Part shown: one piece after another, positions 11,657-22,620 of the stretch
Layout: each line of letters opens with the position of its first letter
How positions within the stretch are numbered: position 1 is the first letter of the stretch
Source of the DNA: Rhytidiadelphus loreus
Taxonomy: Eukaryota; Streptophyta; Bryopsida; Hypnales; Hylocomiaceae
Assembly: GCA_947034895.1 (NCBI GenBank)
Contig: OX344763.1
Span: 19,933,001-19,997,000, forward strand
Direction: 5' to 3'
Length of the DNA: 64,000 nt
The notes under the pieces: model-generated
Database searches by the model: none
What the model was told of the DNA's origin: nothing
The model's input: the letters and a program-made list of their open reading frames with translations, nothing else
Translations under genes and position numbers: made by a program

Positions 11657-12115
11657 CAATGAAAAATCATCAAAAGGAAAATTAGTACATGATTGATTGT
11701 TTGATGTAGGATGGATGGGATTGTTTTTGGATACTATTAAACTCCTAATGGATTAGTTCTATCGCCGCATGGTCAAACTTCATTCTTAAACTCAATTTAA
11801 CTTTAATAATATTAATCATATTCAAGTTTCAATATAATTTGCTTTTTACATGAGAAGTCCTATGTTACCTATCAATGTGAAAAATCTCTAAATTAAACTT
11901 TGTAATAATTTATAATATTTGGAATTTTAAAATTAAAGAGTGAAAATAAATTGGTAAATAAAAAATTCAATTAATTTGAAATGTTTTTGAGAGATAAAAG
12001 TAGACGTAAAGAATAGTGTAAATTTTTCTATGTAATTGTTTTTTTATTTTGCACAAAACACCCTGGCTCAACAATTAGTGACCACCATATCAAATCACCA
12101 CTATTTGGGCAATTG

Positions 12116-15109
12116 GGCCACCATCAAGTTGAATTTAGCTTATATAATTTATTGATTAAAATACAATAATTTATATGTATAAATAAATATTTTTTAATTG
12201 AGATTTGGATTTTATAATCTACATTGAAAAAACCCAATTATTGGATTGTTGTAAGAAACACCTACCATTTTTGTCTCAAAATGGCTTAGTATTGTGAATA
12301 ATGTGACTTCAGTAATAATTTATAATAAAAGAAAATATCAATAATTGTAAAGCATTGAAATTAATATGTCTCTAAAAATTCATACCTAGAAAAATTCATA
12401 TGTAAAATTTATGCCCAAAAAAAAGACGATGGAAAATGCCAAGAAAATGGACACTTTGATGTTAACTTTGATTTTTAGAAAATATTGAAAATTTTCAAAA
12501 ATAAAATACTAAAATCCCTTTATTCATCGGTGATTGTTTAAAAATAATAAAATAACTTTTTAAAAAACAGAAAAATAGTCTATGCCTAAAACTCCCACAT
12601 GTATCTTTATTTCAAATTTCATATAAAATTGATGTACTATGCAAAATTTATGAAGAAAAGACCATGTGTTGAAGTCCAAGGGAACAAGAAAAAAAAAGGA
12701 CAAGTGTTTCTTGCAATCACCTTTATTGTGATTCTTAAAAGTGTGATAGGTATTTAAAATTTACATCAATTAGAATTCATATTATAAAAATTTGGAAAGT
12801 TGAATGAAAATGAAGGTTAGAATGAGAAATGATATTTTATAATTTATCCATGCATAGGTTTTGTTTTATTAAGTTAAATTATTTGGATTTTTAACATATA
12901 GAGCATTTTATTACAATTACTCGTTGAATTTTTTTTTCAAAGTTTTGAATTGGAGTTTAAAATTAACCTCTTAGCTAGCCTAGACTTAAGTTTTGAAATT
13001 TAAGTCATAACCAAAATTTTGAATGTTATAAGTTTGACCAAACACATTCACTCTTTAGATTCATTGACCTTGAATGAGGAGTTAAGATAAGAAGCTTTTG
13101 AACATCTATATAGGTGTTTTTTATATTTTACATGTATCTAATGAAAAAAAGTTAACTTCAAAATAGTTTGTCATAAATGTTTAAAAATTGTAGCTACAAA
13201 TCACTATATGAGATTTTAACTTGTTAGGTTGTTGTAGACTTACAGTTGTAAAAAGGATGTAATATATGCTTTTGTGCAATTTGTACCTCTATAGATCATC
13301 AAATCTACATGCATGGGTTGAAAACAATGCACTCCATTCAAAGTAGCCTTTTGTTGTGTATCAAATTGTACTATATAGATCATGGTGAACAAGCTCACAA
13401 AACAAGAGATAATAAAGTCATGCAAATTGCAATGCATATCCTCAAAAACCTACATTGAAACCTTTTTAAATCAAAACCTAAGTAAATGCCTTCATTCTGC
13501 CCAATTTGAATCAACAACTCATCATCCTCATTATTGACTTGAATTGAATAGCCGTTTTATTAGTTCTAGATTCTAACATCATCTTCAAATTCAATTGCTA
13601 AGCAATTGCACACCCTTTTAACTAAGTCCTAGTCTTAATTGCAAATTTGCAAATTTAGTGTAGTTTCTATTCCAAAATGAATTCTACATTCAAAATGAAT
13701 CAAGAAAATCTAAAAATAGAACCAAATGGACTCTTAACTACATCTAAATGATTAAAATCTTGCATGATCCTACAACTAATTAAAAACCAAATCTAGAAGT
13801 GTTATCAAACGTTATCTTCCAATAGACATGTCTTTTGGTTCTTTAAACCAACTTATCTAAACAACCTTACAAGTAGTATCCGATTCTATGCTATAAGGCC
13901 CAATTGAACTAGTTTTGGGGTCTATTTTCTAGTTCTGTAAACTTTGGCAATGGGACTTTTCACAAGGATACTAGACTTCAAAAAGTGTGGTTGTTAGAAC
14001 TAGCTTTGGGAATAACATGGACCTCTGTAAGTTTGTCAATGCATTTCTACACATGTACATGCCCACATCATCAAGACAACAACATTATGGGGACAATGCA
14101 AGAACACATTGTCAATGGATACATAGAGTCTTGAAAGAGTGCCATAGATTGGATTGGATGAAGTATACTTTTGTACATATTTATCATCTATTTAAATTAA
14201 TTAATTTTTATTAAAGAGTTAGAAGTCAACTAATAAAGCCAGGTAGGAACCAAATGCCAAGGGTGTTTAGAACATAAGGGAGATTGTAAGAAAAATTGAA
14301 TGATTTTGGTAGCATTTTGCCAAAACTACAATTTCTATACTTAGTACTATGAGTACTATGAAAAAAAACAATCTTAGTTAGTTGTTAATCTAAAAAATCA
14401 ACGGCTAATTAGGAGTTTTTGACTACTTGCAAGTACTAAAAAAATACTATTTGAATAAAAATATAGTTTGTCACAAAAAATAGATACAACTAGGTATAAA
14501 TTACTACTACTAATAAAATCATGAACAAAACCCCCCTAAAATTTGGCCATTTGTAAAGACTTGATAGTGATCACATTTCATGAAAAAATGGAAGTACAAA
14601 TCATTCATCTTTAATGTTCAGAAGTGCATGCGTAACGGAGCCCTATTTGTATGAATGTGGAGGCCATAAAATAATATATTCTTAGATTTCTTTTGGTAGG
14701 CACATGTCCTCCTACTATGGGAATAGACTATAAAAATTTCAACTCTAGATCATTGATTTTGGATACTCCCTAGTATTAAAAAATCCTAAACTTCAGAGTG
14801 GGACAAATTAGAAAAATTGATTTTTAAATAAAAAATGATTTTTTTAAATTTAAAAAAAATAAGGGATATGATTATAGTTAAACTAACTATCTCTAATGAA
14901 TATTTCAAGTTCATTAGGTTCTACCATGAAAAATTCTAGCAGAAAACAACTCTGTCACTCTGAATGTGATGCAAAATAGAAGTGGTCTTTTTTGTAGTCA
15001 CACTTAAAAAATTTCATACTATTTTTATATTGATTATTTTCATACTATTATTATGTTGATTAGTTTCACACTATTTTTATACTATATAAGAAAAATAGTT
15101 GAACTATAT
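12116..15109. other. Gene-free A+T-rich spacer of the inverted duplication
   Basis: About 3 kb of unique A+T-rich DNA between the two arms. Open frames are short (13,240-13,437 minus; 13,987-14,214 plus) and show no family motif or splice context. I see no tandem repeat or element ends here. Confidence 0.6.
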
Positions 15110-16763
15110 CTCTTATATTTATTTAGTAGCTTAAAAATTATTATTTTTTTAATTTATTACAAAACTTATAGAAATTTCTCACATCAATAGATAACGCATA
15201 GTGTAGTATAAAAAATATACTACACTGAAACTTGAATATGATTTACATTAGAAGAAATCTAGATTGTATATAATTTGGTTGTTTGATTGCATGAAAATGT
15301 GCAATTACAAAAAAAAAAAAAATTATTTTGGCCCACATGATCACTTGCAAATTAGGAACTAATAAATTTTTTTTTTAAAAGAATTCTTTATAAAAGAATT
15401 TTTTTAGGGATTGCACATCTACCTAAAGTCAAATGACCTTCTAGAGAATCCACATTTTCTCTAGTGGAATACTTATCTGAGATTAAGAATAAAGTTCAAT
15501 AATATAGAAGTGAAACTAATCCTTTAGGGGTTAATAATACTTCCAAACAATTCCATCCATTCTACATTCCTACATCAAACAATCAATCATTTATTAATTC
15601 CTTCAGATGATTTTCCACTATCATCAGTATCATGTACATGCCCTAGATATGCAACTCCCATATTATATAGCCCTCATTGAAATCACTTATAATGCATTTT
15701 AGTTCAATCTCAACAAATATAATTTGTTTTAATGTAGAAAACTCTTGTAGCCCTTTCAATAAGGAATCCAGAAATGTAATTATATATATGAAATGTGTGT
15801 TTTTGAGGACAATAATAGCATTAAAAAACTAATTATATGATTGATTTTTTTTTAAACATGTATCGTAGGCCAAACTACCCAAATTTGGGGGCTTTCTAAT
15901 AATTTTTTTATTTTTATTTGGAAGGAACAACTTATATGGAATTTTTAAAACTACACATAAGTATTTCAATTCTTCATATATATTGCAAGTTTTTCCCTAA
16001 TATGTATGCAACCCACCATTTCTACATTATTTTTAATTTTTTTAAATTTGGTCTTCACCAAACTTTTTGGTCTTTTTAATTTGATATAATTTTTACAAAA
16101 GCCATCTTTTAAGCCATTTTAATGTTGATGACCTGTGCATATATACTACTAGAAAAATGATGAGTTTGTTACGTTTTCTAACAACTTTATGGGACATGAT
16201 AAAGCACTATTTGTTGTGTATATGTATCCACAATTTATGTGTACACAACCATCCTTTCTCTAGGAGTGATAATACAAGAGTTCACTTGTGTACCCGAGAT
16301 AATTGCATCATTGGCTCATTGCTACAACTACAACAACCAAGACAACAACCCAATCTTTAGCCATAAATTATATGTACAAGAATACTAAACAACTAAACTT
16401 GGACCAAAATCACTTCGGACTTACAAAATTATTCAATAATTAAAATATTCGAGTTCAATAACCCTACTTAGCAGACCTCATACAATTATAATTGACAATT
16501 AATATTGAATAGAAAGATTGAGTTTCCTAAGGAATCTTCCATTGCATATATTTTTCTAATCTTTGGAATATCCAACATTTGACAAAAAGATCAAATTAAT
16601 CACATGTCAATGTAACAATTAAGAAATTTCCTTAAAAATAGCTTTCAAACTTACACCATAACTATATAGAATGATGCAAATTGATTTCCCTGCACATTAG
16701 ATGAGATTTAGCCCTTCAGGAGGGCTATTTCAAGCTAGTTCCTATTGTCTGAAATTAAAAAAC

Positions 16764-16768
16764 TATTA

Positions 16769-16800
<32 letters not shown>
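16764..16800. repeat. (TTA)n microsatellite
   Basis: A pure TTA run of about twelve units lies inside a segment found in the right arm but not in the left arm. G+C-richer DNA with GGGCTATT and GAGGGCTGA ends flanks it (16,715-16,925), so it may sit in a small unrecognised insertion. Confidence 0.85.
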
Positions 16801-17089
16801 TAAAAAATCATTTTTTAATGTCTGCTTACGTGGCCGTCTCTTGACCACATCAGCAGGTTGCATGGCAAAGATGAGAACGCAGGGGAACGTAGGAAAACTC
16901 ATAGCCCATAACGAGGGCTGATTTTATTTATTTATTTTGAATGCTAGTAATATAATTTAGGGTTTAGGGGGATCTCTATGAACCTATAATTGGTAAAAAT
17001 ATTTATCAAGAGTGAAACTTATGGCATTTTAAAACCAAAAAGGGTGGTTTTAGTACACTAAATTTCATTAATTAGAGCCGAGAGGAAGT

Positions 17090-18056
17090 TAGATGAGTGT
17101 CTTGTCATCTACAGTTGTGAGTTTTGACCAACACCGCGAGACTCATGCCTCTCGTGAAGTCCGCCTTTCCCGCCAAAGACAGTGGTATAAGAAAGCCGGT
17201 TGACGGGATGGATTCCCCCCCAGTCTCCATTTGCTGATCGCCAGCTCTTGCCAGACTCATGCTTGCGGCGGCTTCTCGCCCTTCTTGCCATTGCCTCCAA
17301 TTCGCTCGCTCGCATTCAGTTTGGTAACAGATTTGCAATTGCAACCACGTTTGCAACCGCAGGTGATCGATCGAGTTCGCTTTTAATTTCCCTAAGTACC
17401 CACATCGATTGATGCGGCGTTTTTAATTAGTGTACTTGGCTAGCTTTGTGTTCCATTCTTTCTGTACCCTGAATCTGCAGAATGACCGACGGTGCTATAT
17501 ATCAGTGAAGTCGTGGTCGATCAAGCAGCTACAGCAGTTGTTGACAAATCCGTTGGGTTTCGTGCGCTCGCTTGTATGGATGGGATCGGTGGACTTGCAA
17601 ATGGCATGGGTAGCCAGCTCGTCCAGCTGAAAACTAGTCAATGTAGTTATGGCTGAGGGGTCCTGCTTTTTGCGGCGTGCGTTGTGAATTTCAACGAATT
17701 TCAATCTTGCAATTGTATTCCTGTTGAAGTTTCGTCTTCACGAGTTCGTCTAGCTAGATGGTCACAGTATTGCGAATTTAGGTGCAATACATAAACCCTC
17801 GCATGGAATGAAGACTCGATCGGTCCGATCGATCAGTCCACAATTTCATGGTCTAAGCCTCCACCATGACCATGGAGTTGGCGTAAGGAATTAAACAATG
17901 TTGCGGCAGATCGTCAGTTTAAAGCTGATGTCAGAGGAGATGACTGACTTGAAAAGTCGCGATGCGGAAAGATGATTGTTTGGAAGTGATCCGCAATCGT
18001 GGTTTGATTGGGCCTGCTTTTGGGGTTGTAATTCAGTCTTGGTGAAGCCTTAATCA
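17090..18056 (+). promoter_or_regulatory. Upstream region of the right WRC-like copy, with canonical E2F-type site
   Basis: Counterpart of 8667-9640. It contains TTTCCCGCCAAA at 17,166-17,177, a full E2F consensus, about 0.9 kb upstream of the first in-frame ATG. Small indels relative to the left copy (an extra G in the GGGGGG run near 17,215 and an extra T in the CTTTGG run near 17,177) shift the reading frame, arguing against a conserved upstream protein. Whether the distance is bridged by a leader intron cannot be told from sequence alone. Confidence 0.5.
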
Positions 18057-20471
18057 ATGTCGGGTTGGTGCTGTGCAGGTCGGATCCACGCAGAGGAGCA
18101 TGAGGATCAGAGACCCGCGTGTTCGAAGCGAACAACCTTCGCTTCAACTCCAATATCAACCTCTGCTTCACTTGGCGCAAGTACTTGAGAAGGATGAAGA
18201 TGAGGTTGATACTAGAGATGCCGAGCCCTCGATTGACTTTCCCCATGCAGCATGGGACCAGTATGATTCTCGGCGGAACTCGACCGCGCCGTCGACGGAG
18301 ACTAGTAAGGAGGTGGCGGTCCCGTCTGTGAATCCATCTCTGCAGGGCAAAGATGGCGAGGAGTATGTGACTTCCATGGCCAATTCACTTGAGGTACCTT
18401 CTCTAATTTATTAGTTAACAGTTTTCCTTCTTTCTCTGTAAGTTACGCAATGGAGGAAATGTTGCAATTAACGACATAAACCTAATTTTCCAAGTGAAGA
18501 TTGCCATCCGTACAGTAACATGCATGTTGATGGTACAACAATGTATGTAAGTTTAAGTGACTATAACATTCATTTGAAGGATGATGTCTTGAATAGTTTG
18601 TACGTCTCCCGGCGGTTCTTTCACAATTTCGTTTTGCTTTGTAAACAGGCATATATGCTTTGATTCGAAATTTTCTATGGGGATGAGTCTGTAGACGTAC
18701 CATGAGTCTACAGCCATTTATTTGTATTGGGATAAGTATTCTGTGAATCCTTCATTGCTTGCATGATCAGTATGCCCATCCCCAGAATTAGGGTTCGTTG
18801 CCGGACATACTCACATACAATTAGCGAATTGCTGTCGCCATAGATAGGAAAGTAGGAACGGGAATCATTGTTGCTTGAGACGGGGAACGGGGTTCTGTGT
18901 TGCAGGTTAACGGAGACGTGGGAATTGAAAAGCAGGGTAAACAATCGGAGTTGACGTGTCTAGCGATACTATCAGTAATAGTAATTGGAACAGGTGCAAG
19001 AAAGCTACATCCTCTGCTGATAGAAGAAAGAGAATCAGACTCCGAGCTCCCATCTTGGCTTGACCCCTCTAAAGCACCGGAAGGCTCATTGCTGCACTCA
19101 TTGTATTTGCAGCTTTTGGATGCTGGCAGTCTCGGCATCACAGTGCGAGAGCTTTTCAATTACTTTAAGGAGCTGGCACAGGTGCAGAGTTTCGGACTGG
19201 ACTGGAAGGTGCAATTCTGGTGGCACTTGAAGACCAACCCATACTTTTGCGTAGCGCTGAAATACCACTACCTTGTGTGCAACCCCCAACTTGAGGCGCA
19301 ACAACCCAAGCGCAGTCCTGCAAACATTGCAAGTACTTCACGTCGTTATGGGGCATCCTCGAGCAAAACCGTTCTATCCAGTCAGCAGTCAACTCCAGCA
19401 GCAGTGCAGACCGGCCTCTCGGTGGATACACATGAAGGTATGCACAATCGTGTTCCTGGAAATCCTCGCATATGTGTACGCTGCAAACACTCAACGCTAA
19501 CCCTGAATTAGACCGTACTGTACTCACTACGTTCGACATAAGTTGACAGAAGCTTTGTTGTGTTACCTGACATCCCAGGAGGCGGCCAAACTCGGAGGAA
19601 AGCATTTCTGAACGCGGAGAAGGCGATTGCAATTGCAGCTATGTCCGAACAGGCGACAGAGTTTGAAAAGATGCACCAGAGCATGGGCGACGACATGCAA
19701 ATGCCTTCTTTGGTTGTAGATTTAACAGATTCACAACTGGTTTCGCATGGGCCACCTTTGCCTTCAAGCTGGAAGCGAAAATCTCCTTCATCACATAATG
19801 AGGAGCTTGCTCACCATGGCCATCCCATTCCAGGTGGCTTGCAGGCAACTCAGGCTGAAATCCTCGCCAGGACGGAAGTACAGAAAGGCCAAAGGTGCAT
19901 CGTCCAGAAAGACGATACTGGGAACGGGCGGTGTCAGATGATGGCAATGACAGGTGTTACCCTTTGCAACCATCACTGGAGCTTCCAACTGCAAGAAAAT
20001 GGCAAAACCTCGCTCTCTCCAAATTCAGGCAGCTCAAAGCACTTGCCAGCATTCAAACCTTGGATCGCTCCAAAGGCGGACGTCCAAACTGGGATACAAT
20101 GCGGCCAGCGCTACAAATCCAGAGATGGCACCAGGAGTTCGCAATGCAGCAAGATTGCCATGAGGGGCCACACGCTTTGTGAGCATCACAAACAGCGGAG
20201 AGAGGAAAGGAAAGCTCGTCAACTCGCAGATGCACAACAGGGGAAGCAAGCCGCAACCTGTATTCAACACAACCACGACTCCAGCATTATGAACTTGCCT
20301 GAAAGTCACACAAACGTCGATCTATCTTCCCTTTCACTTCATCCCGAATCGGCTGCAATCTCTCCTCCAATCCCTCGGGAAGACAGTCCTAGCCATACTC
20401 AAGCTGCAAAGAATGTGCACGAGCCTGCCACAGGAGTTTCTAACCACGATGATGGTTCAGATGGAGAGTAA
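18057..20471 (+). pseudogene. Second copy of the WRC-like gene, truncated
   Basis: Exons at 18,057-18,393, 18,906-19,437 and 19,579-20,471, with the same GT/AG junctions and phases as the left gene. Two differences weaken it. A 1-nt net insertion in the GCAGAGGAGC stretch (~18,090-18,100) puts the first ATG (18,057) out of frame, so translation would have to begin at the ATG at 18,100. In the last exon a TAA at 20,469-20,471 stands where the left copy has CAA, removing about the last 60 residues, which remain readable downstream with further frame changes. From the internal ATG the frame gives 572 aa and keeps both Cys3His motifs. It may still be expressed as a shortened protein; 'pseudogene' is my cautious label. 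Confidence 0.72.
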
Positions 20472-22438
20472 TTGCAGCAGCAGAAGCCCAAGGATGTGTC
20501 CAAGAGATATCATGTTGCAGCTAAAAAGACTGCTGCAAATGTGAGTCCCTTGAAATCTCAAGACCTAGTGATCCGGACACCAACCATCCCTCTCTGCCTC
20601 AGCCTTATGGGATTCGAAGAAAAACTCCACTGAAGAATAGAGGTCAGTGAAGAACCGACTTCCAGTGAAATTCGGGGACTTCCGTGAAGAAGCGAGCGGC
20701 TTCAGTTGCATTCTCAGGTTTCCCAGTCTGTGAGGATGTGGAGCTTCGAGTACTGTTTTTGCAAGGGCAGTCCTGCCGTTCTTCGCCCATGCAGAAGGAT
20801 CGACGGGGTTCTTTGGGAAGTGCATGTGTTATGCAGGAGGTGCATTAAGCAGTCATTTGAGAAGTGTTAGGACCCTCAAAATGTTTTCCAGTGCTAAAGT
20901 TTTTAAAGAAAATGGAAGTTGCTACATCATTCTGTCATTCTGTGTTGCAAGTTGTTTTAAACTTTTGGAATTCTCAAAATTTAGGGTTCCAAGGTTCTAA
21001 AAGTGTCCCCATTTATGCATGTTAGTTCACTTTTGGTATTACAAGGAAGAGCACAATTAGTACATTAATGTCATGTGTATTTCTATGTATGTTAGAGAAT
21101 GCTTTTAGAGCTTGACCTACTTTAGAATCTGCTACTTTAGTTAAGATGGATGTAGCTTCTTGGTCTTGGTTCATTAATAATGTTGTTTACTAACTGAATA
21201 TGATTCCATTTGGCATCAAAGACAACCAAGTATAGTTCACAAAAATTGGAAAGGGATGATTCATGATTCCTTGTTTTGATCCTATTTGGGGGAATTTTAT
21301 AGTGTTTTGAATTGCTACATACTTGTGAACTATATTATGGTTTGCGACTGAAGGAGTTAAGAGTCTCTTTGCTTGTTAAGTATAATTTCAAGAGTCTTTT
21401 TGCTTGTCATTTGTATAATTTCACTATGAAATGATTTTTTGCTAAATATGAGTTAGAGCTAACACAAGATATGATGAAGCTAATACATAATCAATATGTA
21501 AAACTATTTCAATTCATGTTGGATTTGTAGAGGTATTTATCCATTTGCAACATGGAGTGTTTTTACTTTTTTAGTAATATGATGATTGGAATTTTGCATA
21601 GCAAGAGAGGAGCATTAGCTAATTAGGAAAAAAATCAATGTACATTATTAAAACCTGGTTGGATATCTTTTTCTTGATTGTTATTATTGCATGTATTAGA
21701 TTTTACAATCTAACTTGAAGTATTCAATATTCCATTTAGACAAGTTAGGACTACTTCATATTTTAGTACTTACTTAGTCCAAATGTTTTATGTCTAATGT
21801 TTTATTTGATCTATAGAAAGAGGTGATGTTTAAGACAAGTTGGTTTTAGAATTATGGCTGAAGAATTTTAGTAGTTGAATGTGTACTATCATTGACTAAA
21901 ATCTAGATGGATGCTTCTACTATAGAATGATGGCAATAGATCAGTCTTTAGAAATTAGGAGCAAGAGGGTCTTTTCATTTAATATAAAAGTAACAACTTT
22001 AGACTATTCAATTGTTATTTCATGACTGTGCTCTGGTGTCAATGGGATGAAGATGATTTGATGAATTCTTAGTATGCTAAATAAAATCAATATTGTAACT
22101 TATGTGTATTGTTTTGTGGATAAGGTCACAATAAACTTATTACCTATTTGATTATTAGCAAAAAAGAATGTGTATTTGAGTAGGTATTTGGTATAGTTGT
22201 TGAAAGAATTATTCTATAGATATTTGTATATAAAATTATTTTATATACGAGAAATAATTGTATTGAATTTAATAATTGATTTTAATTTGGTGATAGATTA
22301 ATGTATGTGATTACAAGAACAACCTTTGATTTAGATTTAGAGAACAAATCTTGATTTAGTTTGATACTTTTGTTGGAAGTTGGTAAAAAGAAATAATAAC
22401 ATGTTGAAAGTAGTGTAACATAGACTAAGGTGTAATAT
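20472..22438. other. 3' flank of the right copy, no gene
   Basis: To about 21,925 this is the outer part of the right arm, matched to 4745-6070. From 21,926 to 22,438 it is unique A+T-rich DNA up to the left end of the giant CACTA element, with TAT (its target duplication) at 22,436-22,438. No open frame with family features is present. Confidence 0.6.
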
Positions 22439-22620
22439 CACTACAAGGAAAGGGGCTCCTAATTGACAGTTATTTGACAGAAAACTGTTAGAAATGACAG
22501 AAGGCCTTTTTTTCAGCCTAAGCTTTGTCAATGAGTAGCAATGGTAGGACTCTGTCAGTATTTTTTGTCAATTTCTGTATCATTTTTTTGTCAACTGATT
22601 GGCAATTTCTTGTCATATGT
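22439..22620. repeat. Left terminal and subterminal repeats of the giant CACTA
   Basis: After the CACTACAAGG end, the motifs TTGACAG, TTGACAG, ATGACAG, TTGTCAA, TCTGTCAG, TTGTCAA, TTGTCAA and CTTGTCAT follow within ~170 bp. The same 6-7-mers recur at the opposite end. Such clusters bind the TnpA protein in En/Spm; that role is known for the superfamily and inferred here. Confidence 0.82.

Larger units (their letters stand above)
9585..12115 (+). repeat. Direct tandem duplication at the inner end of the left arm
   Basis: Copy 1 (about 9585-10,705) and copy 2 (about 10,706-12,115) run in the same orientation. Both start with a catGAGTCTCxC...TCAAAACTCACAACTGTAGATGA segment, which is the end of the gene's upstream region, and both finish with CACAAAACACCCT...CACTATTTGGGC. 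Copy 2 is longer because it holds a 245-bp MITE (11,222-11,466) and an expanded AC/AT microsatellite. The junction is at TTTGGGCATGAGTCTCAC near 10,706. Confidence 0.85.
15110..21925 (+). repeat. Right arm of the giant inverted duplication
   Basis: Reverse-complement partner of 4745-10,590. Relative to the left arm it carries at least two insertions or replacements: ~690 bp at about 15,622-16,305, and a ~280-bp segment at about 16,696-16,970 containing a (TTA)n run, which replaces ~130 bp of different left-arm sequence. The small hairpin AGTGTAGTATA-AAAAA-TATACTACACT at 15,200-15,226 is also missing from the left arm. The inner end matches only tandem copy 1 once, so the arm does not carry the direct duplication seen on the left. 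Confidence 0.85.

Noticed and set aside
16145..16260. CACTA-like tip at ACTACTAGAAAAATGATG as the end of the ~690-bp right-arm insertion
   Set aside because: No matching inverted partner or 3-bp duplication was found at the other side of the insertion.
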